From: Mycobacterium europaeum
GTDB lineage: Bacteria > Actinomycetota > Actinomycetes > Mycobacteriales > Mycobacteriaceae
Assembly: GCF_002102155.1 (NCBI RefSeq)
Contig: NZ_LQOU01000051.1
Coordinates: 288,541 to 352,540 of the forward strand
Length of the DNA stretch: 64,000 nucleotides
Direction of reading: 5' to 3'
Shown here: positions 36,595-44,718 of the stretch, in pieces
Layout: every line of letters starts with the position of its first letter
Numbering within the stretch: position 1 is the stretch's first letter
Made by a program: the position numbers and the translations under genes
Notes under the pieces: generated by a model
Told to the model about the DNA's origin: nothing
Database searches by the model: none
Seen by the model: the letters and a program-made list of their open reading frames with translations, nothing else

Positions 36595-37437
36595 CTACCC
36601 GGAGAGGTTGAAGTTGCCGGACGCGCCGTAGACAGCGAGTGAGATGCACAAGGTGATGACGACCACGACGATCAGCGAGGTCCGCACGGCCTGACCGACC
36701 GCGATCCCGACGCCGACGGGGCCCCCGCTGGCGTTGTAGCCGTAATAGGTATGGACGAGCATCACCGCGATCGACATCGCGATGGCCTGCAGGAAGGACC
36801 ACAGCAGGTCGGTCGGGATGAGGAACGTATTGAAGTAGTGGTCGTAGAGGCCTTTGGACTGACCGTTGATGTACACCGTGGTGAAGCGGGCGGCGAAGAA
36901 GGCGGCCAGCACCGACAGTGAGTACAGGGGGATGATCGCGATCAGGCCCGCGATCAGCCGCGTCGACACCAGGTAGGACACCGAGTGCACCGCCATGCAC
37001 TCGACGGCGTCGATCTCCTCCGACACCCGCATGGCCCCGAGCTGGGCGGTGGCGCCGGCGCCGATGGTGGCGGCCAGGGCGATGCCCGCGATAACCGGCG
37101 CGATGATGCGGACGTTCAAGAACGCCGAGAGGAACCCGGTCAGGGCTTCGATGCCGATGTTGCCCAGCGACGAGTAGCCCTGTACGGCGACGACCCCGCC
37201 GGAAGCCAGCGTCAGGAAGGCCGCGACCCCGACGGTTCCGCCGATCATGACCAGCGCGCCCGAACCCATGGTCATTTCGGCGATCAGCCGGATGGTCTCC
37301 TTGCGGTACTGGGTCAGCGCGTTGGGGACGTGCCGCACGGTCTGCCCGTAGAACAGTGCCTGCTCGCCAAAGTCGTCCACGGGCTCCTGCAACCGGGAGG
37401 CGAGGTTGCGCAGCCGGTAGGTGACGTCGTAGCTCAT
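36595..37437 (-). CDS. yrbE4B: YrbE4B, Mce4 permease subunit
   Basis: 280 residues, MlaE-type permease. About five to six hydrophobic segments and the coupling motif region GAMRVSEEIDAVECMAVHSVSYLVSTR, where the ATPase MceG (encoded elsewhere) is thought to dock. Forms the inner-membrane pore with YrbE4A. Starts 7 nt after yrbE4A. Confidence 0.95.
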   Translation of the reverse strand: MSYDVTYRLRNLASRLQEPVDDFGEQALFYGQTVRHVPNALTQYRKETIRLIAEMTMGSGALVMIGGTVGVAAFLTLASGGVVAVQGYSSLGNIGIEALTGFLSAFLNVRIIAPVIAGIALAATIGAGATAQLGAMRVSEEIDAVECMAVHSVSYLVSTRLIAGLIAIIPLYSLSVLAAFFAARFTTVYINGQSKGLYDHYFNTFLIPTDLLWSFLQAIAMSIAVMLVHTYYGYNASGGPVGVGIAVGQAVRTSLIVVVVITLCISLAVYGASGNFNLSG

Positions 37438-37444
37438 CGAGTAC

Positions 37445-38206
37445 TCACTTCGCCGAGATTCGCACGCCGATGGCGGTCATCACCACGTTGATGACGAACA
37501 GGCAGATGAACGCGTAGACCACGGTTTCGTTGACCGCGTTGCCGACGCCCTTGGGTCCACCCTTGACCGTCAGCCCGCGGTAGCAACCGACCAGCCCGGC
37601 CATGACGCCGAACAGTAGGGCCTTGACCTCGGCGAGCACCAACTCGCGCAGCCCGGTGAGGACGGTCAGCCCGTTGATGAAGGCACCCGGATTCACGCCC
37701 TGCAGGAAGACGGAGAACACATAGCCACCGGACAAGCCGATGGCGCACACCAAGCCATTGAGCAAGAGCGCGACCACGGTGGAAGCCAGGACGCGGGGAA
37801 CCACCAGGCGGTGGACCGGGTCGATGCCGAGCACCCGCATCGCGTCGATCTCCTCGCGGATGGTCCGGGCACCCAGGTCGGCGCAGATCGCCGTGGCTCC
37901 GGCACCGGCCACGACGAGCACCGTCACCACCGGACCCAGCTGGGTGATGGTGCCGAATGCCGTTCCGGCGCCGGACAAGTCGGCGGCACCGATTTCGCGC
38001 AGCAGGATATTGAGGGTGAATGCCACCAGCACGGTGAAGGGGATCGAGACCAGCAGGGTCGGGACCAGCGACACCCGCGCGATCATCCAGGTCTGTTCCA
38101 GGAACTCGCTCAATTGGAACGGCCGGCGAAACGTCTGACGACCGGTGTCGAGCATCATTTCGAAGAACCCGCCGACGGCCCGGGCGGGAACAGCAAGTTG
38201 TTGCAT
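37445..38206 (-). CDS. yrbE4A: YrbE4A, Mce4 permease subunit
   Basis: 253 residues from the ATG at 38206; a TTG codon lies directly upstream. MlaE-type permease with GARTIREEIDAMRVLGIDPVHRLVVPR coupling loop in mid-protein and hydrophobic segments before and after. First gene of the mce4 operon; the AT-rich promoter region lies at about 38290-38440. Confidence 0.95.
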   Translation of the reverse strand: MQQLAVPARAVGGFFEMMLDTGRQTFRRPFQLSEFLEQTWMIARVSLVPTLLVSIPFTVLVAFTLNILLREIGAADLSGAGTAFGTITQLGPVVTVLVVAGAGATAICADLGARTIREEIDAMRVLGIDPVHRLVVPRVLASTVVALLLNGLVCAIGLSGGYVFSVFLQGVNPGAFINGLTVLTGLRELVLAEVKALLFGVMAGLVGCYRGLTVKGGPKGVGNAVNETVVYAFICLFVINVVMTAIGVRISAK

Positions 38207-38317
38207 CAACTCGATTACCCCCCTCGGCTGCTCGCGGCGAAGTCTATGTCAGGCCTTTGCGTCGTTTGCGGTCCCAGCAGGCTCGGTGTGAGCCGGATCA
38301 TATTAACCCAGAAGAAG

Positions 38318-38360
38318 TTAACGGTGTCAATGAACGTCATTTCTTTATCCGAACCGTTAA
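38318..38360. promoter_or_regulatory. Inverted repeat in the mce4 promoter region
   Basis: TTAACGGT (38318-38325) and ACCGTTAA (38353-38360) are perfect 8-bp arms with a 27-nt gap. They lie in an unusually AT-rich stretch between yrbE4A and hsd4A. Confidence 0.4.
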
Positions 38361-38395
38361 TTTGCCAGGTCAGACGCACTTGTCACGTGTCAAAC

Positions 38396-38409
38396 TGAAA
38401 CAGGTTATA
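38396..38409. promoter_or_regulatory. KstR-like operator of the mce4 operon
   Basis: TGAAACAGGTTATA keeps the AAC-nn-GTT core of the KstR palindrome; three outer positions differ. It is 187 bp upstream of yrbE4A, in the spacer to hsd4A. KstR control of mce4 is established in mycobacteria; this exact site is inferred. Confidence 0.5.
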
Positions 38410-38445
38410 CCTGTCGATTCCCCCCCATTAAGTAACCTCACACGG

Positions 38446-39360
38446 TTATTGCTCCATCAGTCCGACCGCGGCAAAGTTCCGCTCCGGATCCCGCCCAGCA
38501 AAGTACTCGCGCAGCGTCGCGCTGAGTTCGGCAGGGTCCCAGGCCGGTCCGTCGGCGCTGAATTGGTGCTCCGCGGTCGGCGCCGAAACCAGTGTCACCC
38601 GCGGCCCGTAAACAATAAACACCTGCCCGTTGACTTCTGCGGCCGCAGGCGACGACAGGAACTTCACCAGGTTGACGACGTGCTCGGGCGACAGCGGGTC
38701 GACCCCGCCCGGCTCCACTTCCGGTGCGGCGCCGAACACGTCGGCCGTCATCGCGGTCCGGGCGCGGGGACAGATCGCGTTGGCGCACACGCCGTAGCGG
38801 CCGAGGGCCCGGGCGGCGGTCAGGGTGAGCGAAATGATCCCGGCCTTGGCGGCGCCGTAGTTGGCCTGGCCCACGGGGCCGACCAGCCCCGCCTCGGACG
38901 CGGTGTTGACCAGGCGGCCGAAGACGGTTCCCCCCGCTTCCTTGGCCTTCGAGCGCCAGTAGGTGGCCGCGTTGCGGGTGAGCAGGAAGTGGCCACGCAG
39001 ATGCACCGCGATGACCAGATCCCATTCCTCGTCGGACATGTTGAACAGCATCCGGTCGCGGGTGATCCCCGCGTTGTTGACCACGATGTCCAGCCCACCC
39101 AGGCCGTCGGCCTGCGCGACCAACTCGTCGGCGGTGGCGCGTTCGCTGATGTCGCCGGCGACCGCGACGGCCTTCGAGCCGGCCGAGTTGATCTCGTCGA
39201 TGACGTCGGAGGCATCCAGCGCGGCGGCGATGTCGTTGACGACGACGGTCGCCCCGGCCCGGGCCAGGCCAAGAGCCTCGGCCCGCCCCAGCCCGGCGGC
39301 GGCACCGGTCACCACCGCGACCTTCCCGGAGAGATCGGTCGCGTTCGTGCTGCTAGTCAA
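38446..39360 (-). CDS. hsd4A: Steroid side-chain (3R)-hydroxyacyl-CoA / 17beta-hydroxysteroid dehydrogenase
   Basis: 304 residues, SDR fold of the multifunctional-enzyme-2 type: VVTGAAAGLGRAEALGLARAGA, NNAGITRDRMLFNM, Ser in VNTASEAG, NYGAAKAG. The C-terminal extension (about 240-304) is typical of Rv3502c. Homologues oxidise 3-hydroxyacyl-CoA side chains and 17beta-hydroxysteroids. Follows fdxD by 44 nt. Its stop codon sits in a small hairpin (TAACC...GGTTA, 38433-38448). Confidence 0.9.
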   Translation of the reverse strand: MTSSTNATDLSGKVAVVTGAAAGLGRAEALGLARAGATVVVNDIAAALDASDVIDEINSAGSKAVAVAGDISERATADELVAQADGLGGLDIVVNNAGITRDRMLFNMSDEEWDLVIAVHLRGHFLLTRNAATYWRSKAKEAGGTVFGRLVNTASEAGLVGPVGQANYGAAKAGIISLTLTAARALGRYGVCANAICPRARTAMTADVFGAAPEVEPGGVDPLSPEHVVNLVKFLSSPAAAEVNGQVFIVYGPRVTLVSAPTAEHQFSADGPAWDPAELSATLREYFAGRDPERNFAAVGLMEQ

Positions 39361-39404
39361 TTTATGAATACCTCTAGTTTCTGGTGGCGCAGTTCAGGCT
39401 CGGG

Positions 39405-39596
39405 TTAGTCGCCGCGCAGCAGCGCCGCGCGCGGGCATTCGGCGATCGCCTGCTCGGCCAGGTGCTCCTGGTCGGCGGGAATCGGGTCGAGCTTAACGAC
39501 GGCGTAGTCCTCGTCGTCCAGGTCGAAGATATCCGGCGCGATTCCCATGCACACGGCGTTGCCTTCACACCGGTCGTGGTCGACGATCACCCGCAC
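39405..39596 (-). CDS. fdxD: Ferredoxin FdxD ([3Fe-4S] type)
   Basis: 63 residues from GTG at 39596 (MRVIVDHDRCEGNAVC); longer openings do not fit the family. Cluster ligands: Cys in RCEGNAVCMG (C-x5-C, the middle ligand position is not Cys, as in P450-type 3Fe-4S ferredoxins) and the Cys in AECPRAA. Probably donates electrons to sterol P450s such as CYP142. Cotranscribed with hsd4A. Confidence 0.92.
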   Translation of the reverse strand: MRVIVDHDRCEGNAVCMGIAPDIFDLDDEDYAVVKLDPIPADQEHLAEQAIAECPRAALLRGD

Positions 39597-39703
39597 AGCA
39601 CCCTCCTTGCACCTGGCCTTCACCTGAGGACATGCCCCATCAGTATGTAGGACCACCATAGGTCCCGAATACCGCTGGGGAAACGGTCGCTGGAATCTCA
39701 GAC

Positions 39704-39717
39704 TAGAACGTGTTACA
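39704..39717. promoter_or_regulatory. KstR operator between fdxD and fadE26
   Basis: TAGAACGTGTTACA matches 12 of 14 positions of the palindrome and is identical to the site before fadD19. It lies between divergent fdxD-hsd4A and fadE26-fadE27-fadD17, so it can control both. Confidence 0.8.
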
Positions 39718-39798
39718 ACCGGGATGACGAATGGGTCATTGTCGGCCGAGTAACGTCGGCTAGTCGAGGCGTGTCACGTTAACAAAAGGACGGCTGGA

Positions 39799-40980
39799 AT
39801 GCGCATCAGTTATACCCCTGAACAAGAGGAACTGCGTCGCGAACTGCGGTCGTACTTCACCACGCTCATGACGCCAGAGCGCCGGGAGGCGCTGACCTCC
39901 TCGGGCGACGGCGAGGTCGGGACCGGCACCGCGTACCGCGACACCGTCGCGCAGATGGGCAAGGACGGCTGGCTGACACTGAACTGGCCCAAGGAGTATG
40001 GCGGCCAGGACCGCTCCCCGATGGATTCGCTGATCTTCACCGATGAGGCGGCCGTCGCCGGTGTGCCGGTGCCGTTCCTGACCATCAACAGCGTCGCACC
40101 GACGATCATGGCATTCGGCACCGAGGAACAGAAGAAGTTCTTCCTGCCCAAGATCGCCGCCGGCGAACTGCACTTCTCCATCGGCTACTCCGAGCCGGGC
40201 GCCGGCACCGACCTGGCCAACCTGCGCACCACCGCCGTCCGCGACGGCGACGACTACGTGATCAATGGCCAGAAGATGTGGACCAGCCTGATCGCGTACG
40301 CCGACTGGGTCTGGCTCGCGGTGCGCACCAACCCCGAGGCCAAGAAGCACCGCGGCATCTCGATGCTGACCGTGCCGACGACCGCCGAAGGTTTCTCGTG
40401 GACGCCGGTGCACACCATGGCCGGTGTGGACACCAGCGCCACCTATTACTCCGACGTGCGGGTCCCGGTGACCAACCTGATCGGCGAGGAGAACGGCGGC
40501 TGGAAGCTGGTCACCAACCAGCTCAACCACGAACGCGTCGCCCTGGTGTCGGCGCAGCCGATCTTCCTCGCGCTGCAGGAGGTTCGCGAGTGGGCGCAGA
40601 ACACCAAGGATTCCAGCGGCGCCCGGCTGATCGACTCGGAGTGGGTGCAGATCAACCTGGCCCGGGTGCACGCCAAGGCCGAGGTGCTCAAGCTGATCAA
40701 CTGGGAGTTGGCGTCGTCGGACGGTGAATCGCTCAACCCGGCGGACGCGTCGGCGGCCAAGGTGTACGGCACCGAGTTGGCCACCGAGGCTTACCGGCTG
40801 CTGATGGAGGTGCTGGGGACCGCGGCCACGGTGCGCCAGAATTCGCCGGGGGCGCTGCTGCGCGGCCGGGTCGAGCGGATGCACCGCGCGTGCCTGATCC
40901 TCACCTTCGGCGGCGGCACCAACGAAGTGCAGCGCGACATCATCGGCATGGTCGCGCTGGGACTGCCCCGAAACCGCTGA
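39799..40980 (+). CDS. fadE26: Acyl-CoA dehydrogenase FadE26 (ChsE4)
   Basis: 393 residues. Flavin-dependent dehydrogenase fold: GYSEPGAGTDLANLRT, MWTSLIAYADWVWLAVRT, LVTNQLNHERVAL, FGGGTNEVQRDIIG. In M. tuberculosis it forms a heterotetramer with FadE27 (ChsE4-ChsE5) and dehydrogenates cholesterol side-chain CoA esters. AAAGGACGG precedes the ATG. 29 nt to fadE27. Confidence 0.93.
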   Translation: MRISYTPEQEELRRELRSYFTTLMTPERREALTSSGDGEVGTGTAYRDTVAQMGKDGWLTLNWPKEYGGQDRSPMDSLIFTDEAAVAGVPVPFLTINSVAPTIMAFGTEEQKKFFLPKIAAGELHFSIGYSEPGAGTDLANLRTTAVRDGDDYVINGQKMWTSLIAYADWVWLAVRTNPEAKKHRGISMLTVPTTAEGFSWTPVHTMAGVDTSATYYSDVRVPVTNLIGEENGGWKLVTNQLNHERVALVSAQPIFLALQEVREWAQNTKDSSGARLIDSEWVQINLARVHAKAEVLKLINWELASSDGESLNPADASAAKVYGTELATEAYRLLMEVLGTAATVRQNSPGALLRGRVERMHRACLILTFGGGTNEVQRDIIGMVALGLPRNR

Positions 40981-41009
40981 GCCCCACCTCTTCTCTAAGG
41001 ACGACATCG

Positions 41010-42107
41010 ATGGACTTTTCGACAACCGAAGCGGCGAACGATCTCGGCGGTCTGGTCGACACGATCGTGAATTCGGTCTGCACGCCGGAGCACCAGCGTG
41101 AACTCGACAAGCTCGACCAACGGTTCGACCGCGACCTGTGGGGCAAGCTCATCGACGCCGGCATCCTGACCAGCGCCTCGGCCACCTCGGTGGGCGGCGA
41201 CGGATTCGGGGTGCTCGAGCAGGTCGCCATCCTGGTGGCGCTGGGTCACCAGTTGGCGGCCGTGCCGTACCTGGAATCGGTGATGCTGGGCGCCGGAGCT
41301 TTGGCGCGGTTCGGCACCGAGGAGCTGCAACAGGATTGGGGTGCCCCGGCGGTCAGCGGCGAGAAGATCCTCGCCGTCGCGCTCCTGGGCGAGATGGGCG
41401 ACGGCCCGGTGCAGGCCACCCGGGCCGGCGACGGCTACCGCCTCACCGGCACCCGCACCCAGGTCGGCTTCGGGCCGACGGCCGACGCCTTCCTCGTTCC
41501 GGCCGAGACCGATTCCGGCACCGCCGTTTTCGTGGTCGCCACCGGTGATCCCGGCGTTTCGGTGACCGCGCTGGCGACGACCGGCCTGGGCAGCGTCGGA
41601 CACCTGGCGCTGGACGGCACCGAAGTGGACGGCACGCGCATGGTCGGTGGCCCCGAGGTCGTGGTCTGGCTCGACACCCTTGCGGCGCTGGGCCGCAGCG
41701 CCTTCCAGCTGGGCGTGCTGGAACGCGGGCTGCAACTCACCGCCGAATACGCCCGCGAGCGCGAGCAATTCGACCGCCCGATCGGCAGCTTCCAGGCCGT
41801 GTCGCAACGGCTGGCTGACGGCTACATCGACGTCAAGGGCTTGCGGCTCACGCTCACCCAGGCGGCCTGGAAGGTCTCCGAGGATGTTCCCGCCGACATC
41901 GACGTGGCCAGCGCCGCGTTCTGGGCCGCCGACGCCGGACACCGGGTGGCGCACACCATCGTGCACGTGCACGGCGGCGTCGGCGTCGACACCGACCACC
42001 CGGTGCACCGCTACTTCCTGGCCGCCAAAGAGGCCGAATTCGCGTTGGGCGGCGCCACCGGTCAGCTGCGCCGCATCGGCCGCGAGCTGGCCGAAACCCC
42101 CGCCTAG
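41010..42107 (+). CDS. fadE27: Acyl-CoA dehydrogenase FadE27 (ChsE5)
   Basis: 365 residues starting MDFSTTEAANDLGGL at 41010; an upstream opening lies inside fadE26. Partner of FadE26. Landmarks: FGVLEQVAILVALGHQLAAVPYLE, REQFDRPIGSFQAVSQRLAD, VHGGVGVDTDHPVHRYFLAAK. Half-sites are split between the two subunits in this pair. Confidence 0.93.
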   Translation: MDFSTTEAANDLGGLVDTIVNSVCTPEHQRELDKLDQRFDRDLWGKLIDAGILTSASATSVGGDGFGVLEQVAILVALGHQLAAVPYLESVMLGAGALARFGTEELQQDWGAPAVSGEKILAVALLGEMGDGPVQATRAGDGYRLTGTRTQVGFGPTADAFLVPAETDSGTAVFVVATGDPGVSVTALATTGLGSVGHLALDGTEVDGTRMVGGPEVVVWLDTLAALGRSAFQLGVLERGLQLTAEYAREREQFDRPIGSFQAVSQRLADGYIDVKGLRLTLTQAAWKVSEDVPADIDVASAAFWAADAGHRVAHTIVHVHGGVGVDTDHPVHRYFLAAKEAEFALGGATGQLRRIGRELAETPA

Positions 42108-42115
42108 GCGCGGCA

Positions 42116-43627
42116 TTGAACCTGCCTGCCGATCCGACGGTCACCAAACTGCTGGTCCCGCTGGCCGAGATCGACGACCGGGGTGTCTACTTCGAGGACT
42201 CCTACACCAGCTGGCGCGATCACCTGCGCCACGGTGCGGCGATCGCGGCGGCGCTGCGTGACCGCCTGAACCCGACCAAGCCGCCGCACGTCGGGGTGCT
42301 GTTGGAGAACACCCCGTTCTTCTCGGCGATGCTGACGGCGGCCGGCATGTCCGGGATCGTGCCGGTCGGACTCAACCCGGTGCGCCGTGGCGACGCGCTG
42401 GCCCGCGACATTGCCCACGCCGATTGCCAAGTGGTGCTGGCCGACTCCAATTCGGCCGCCGCTCTGGGCGACACGGCCCACGTGAACGTCGATTCCGCCG
42501 AGTGGGCCGACGAGGTGGCCGCGCATCGGCATGCCGAGCCACGTTTCCAATCCGCCACCGCCACCGACCTTTTCATGCTCATCTTCACGTCCGGGACCAG
42601 CGGCGAGCCGAAGGCGGTCAAGTGCAGCCACGGCAAGGTGGCGATCGCGGGGTTGACGATGACCCAGCGATTCGGCCTCGGACGCGACGACGTCTGCTAT
42701 GTGTCGATGCCGCTGTTCCATTCCAACGCGGTGCTGGTCGGCTGGGCGGTTGCGGCGGCCTGCCAGGGCTCACTGGCGTTGCGGCACAAGTTCTCCGCCT
42801 CCAACTTCCTGCCGGATGTCCGCCGGTTCGGGGCCACCTACGCCAACTACGTCGGCAAGCCCCTGTCCTATGTGCTCGCCACACCAGAGCGGCCCGACGA
42901 TGCGGACAACCCGCTGCGGGCGGTGTATGGCAACGAGGGCGTGCCCCGCGATGTCGAACGCTTCGCCCGCCGGTTCGGCTGCATCGTGCAGGACGGGTTC
43001 GGTTCCACCGAGGGTGGGGTGGCGATCGCCCGCACCCCCGACACCCCGGACGGGGCGTTGGGGCCGCTGCCCGAGGGGATCGAGATCGTCGACCCCGACA
43101 CCGGCCGCCCCTGCCCGCCCGGCGTGGTGGGCGAGTTGGTGAACACGGCCGGGGCGGGCCGTTTCGAGGGTTATTACAACGACGAGGCCGCCGAGGCCGA
43201 GCGGATGGCCGGCGGGGTGTATCACACCGGCGACCTCGCCTACCGCGACGACGCCGGCTATGCGTACTTCGCAGGACGGCTGGGCGACTGGATGCGCGTC
43301 GACGGTGAAAACCTGGGCGCCGCACCGATCGAGCGGGTGCTGTTGCGCTACCCCGGCGTAACCGAGGTGGCCGTCTACGCGGTGCCGGATCCGGTGGTCG
43401 GCGACCAGGTGATGGCCGCGGTGGTCATGGCTCCGGGGGCGGAGTTCGATGCCGAGAAGTTCCGCGCCTTCCTCGGCGAGCAGCCCGACCTCGGGCCCAA
43501 GCAGTGGCCGTCGTACGTGCGGGTCAGTCCGGAGCTGCCGCGTACGGTGACCTTCAAGGTGCTCAAGCGTCAGTTGGCGGCGCAGGGCGTGGACTGCGAC
43601 GATCACGTCGTGCGAATCCGGCGCTAG
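42116..43627 (+). CDS. fadD17: Acyl-CoA synthetase FadD17
   Basis: 503 residues from a TTG start. ANL adenylation family: P-loop FTSGTSGEPKAVKCSH, GFGSTEGGVAI, YHTGDLAYRDDAGYAYFAGR, RLGDWMRVDGEN, and Lys of TFKVLKRQL near the C-terminus. In steroid catabolism FadD17 activates C24 or C26-type side-chain acids to CoA esters. 8 nt after fadE27. Confidence 0.93.
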   Translation: MNLPADPTVTKLLVPLAEIDDRGVYFEDSYTSWRDHLRHGAAIAAALRDRLNPTKPPHVGVLLENTPFFSAMLTAAGMSGIVPVGLNPVRRGDALARDIAHADCQVVLADSNSAAALGDTAHVNVDSAEWADEVAAHRHAEPRFQSATATDLFMLIFTSGTSGEPKAVKCSHGKVAIAGLTMTQRFGLGRDDVCYVSMPLFHSNAVLVGWAVAAACQGSLALRHKFSASNFLPDVRRFGATYANYVGKPLSYVLATPERPDDADNPLRAVYGNEGVPRDVERFARRFGCIVQDGFGSTEGGVAIARTPDTPDGALGPLPEGIEIVDPDTGRPCPPGVVGELVNTAGAGRFEGYYNDEAAEAERMAGGVYHTGDLAYRDDAGYAYFAGRLGDWMRVDGENLGAAPIERVLLRYPGVTEVAVYAVPDPVVGDQVMAAVVMAPGAEFDAEKFRAFLGEQPDLGPKQWPSYVRVSPELPRTVTFKVLKRQLAAQGVDCDDHVVRIRR

Positions 43628-43681
43628 CCGGCGCCCGGACAGTCGGTTGGCCGCAAACGGGAAGGGAAAGGCCGGTGCCTG

Positions 43682-43894
43682 ATGAACATCCGTAAGGTGA
43701 TCGCCGGGTTCGCCCTGGTCGCGTCCCTGGGCCTCACCGCGTTCGGTGTTGGTGCCGGTTGCGCCGCGGGGGAGCCCGCGCCACCGCCCCCGCCCCTGCC
43801 TCCGCCGCCCCCGCTGGTATACGCGCCGCAGACACCGGAACCCCAGACCTGGGAGCCTCGCCCGCCGGAGGCGCCGCCTCTGCCGCCCGGCTAG
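43682..43894 (+). CDS. Small secreted Pro-rich protein
   Basis: 70 residues. Signal peptide (MNIRKVIAGFALVASLGLTAF), possible lipidation or cleavage near GAGCAAG, and a mature part almost entirely Pro, Glu and Leu. GAAGGGAAAGG lies just upstream. A typical mycobacterial exported microprotein of unknown role. Confidence 0.7.
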   Translation: MNIRKVIAGFALVASLGLTAFGVGAGCAAGEPAPPPPPLPPPPPLVYAPQTPEPQTWEPRPPEAPPLPPG

Positions 43895-44004
43895 CGGCGC
43901 GCCGTCACGCTCGTCGCGCCGCGCGTTAAGCCTGTCGACGATAATGCGACACGGCACAGACACGTCGGGACCGAAGGAGACGCGATGGGGGGTCCGATCA
44001 GCGC

Positions 44005-44718
44005 ATGACTTCCCGGCCCCTGGAGACCGCGCTCGAAGCGAGCTTCGAACAGCTGTCCGTCGCGGTACCGGCCGATGTGGGCGTCGCGATCGCCCGACCC
44101 GATCGCACCTACTCACTCGGCCGATGGTGGTCCGGCGTCGCATGGTCGACCATCAAGGTGCCGCTGGCGATCGCCGCGCTGCGCAGCGATTGGCTGCGCG
44201 CCAAGGACCTCGCCGTCAAAGCCATCACGGAATCCGACAACCGCGCTTCCGAGCAGATGTGGGCGCACCTGGGCGATCCGGCGGAAGCGGCCCGGCGGGT
44301 GCAGCAGGTGATCGCCGAGGGCGGCGACACCGCCACCGTCGTCGAATCGCGTCGGCTGCGGCGTGGCTATACCGCGTTCGGCCAGACCCAGTGGACTCTG
44401 CAGCGGCAAGCCCGGTTCGCCGCCGAGCTGCCTTCCATCCCCGGTTCCGCCGACGTCATCGATCTGATGCAGGGGCTCACCCGCGGCCATCGCTGGGGGC
44501 TGGCCGCCAAAGGGTTTGCGGCCAAGGGCGGTTGGGGGCCCGGCATGCACGGTGACTACCTGGTGCGTCAGTTCGGGATCGTGCCCACGCCGTCGGGACA
44601 GTGGGGCGTGGCCCTGGCGGCCAAGGTCCACGACGGCGTGTTGGAGACCGGCGTCGACGTCCTCAACGCGATGTCGGAGTGGGTCCTCAGCCGGCTTCCC
44701 GGTCTAGCCCGTTATTGA
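44005..44718 (+). CDS. Class A beta-lactamase-fold serine hydrolase, no signal peptide
   Basis: 237 residues. Ser-x-x-Lys motif STIK (48-51), SDN motif (77-79) and KGG in place of KTG (174-176) in the right order and spacing for the penicillin-recognising fold. No clear ExxLN (deacylating Glu) is visible. There is no signal peptide, so it would be cytosolic unless the start is misplaced. Function unknown; probably not a true beta-lactamase. The 3' end overlaps ilvX by 15 nt, convergently. Confidence 0.65.
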   Translation: MTSRPLETALEASFEQLSVAVPADVGVAIARPDRTYSLGRWWSGVAWSTIKVPLAIAALRSDWLRAKDLAVKAITESDNRASEQMWAHLGDPAEAARRVQQVIAEGGDTATVVESRRLRRGYTAFGQTQWTLQRQARFAAELPSIPGSADVIDLMQGLTRGHRWGLAAKGFAAKGGWGPGMHGDYLVRQFGIVPTPSGQWGVALAAKVHDGVLETGVDVLNAMSEWVLSRLPGLARY

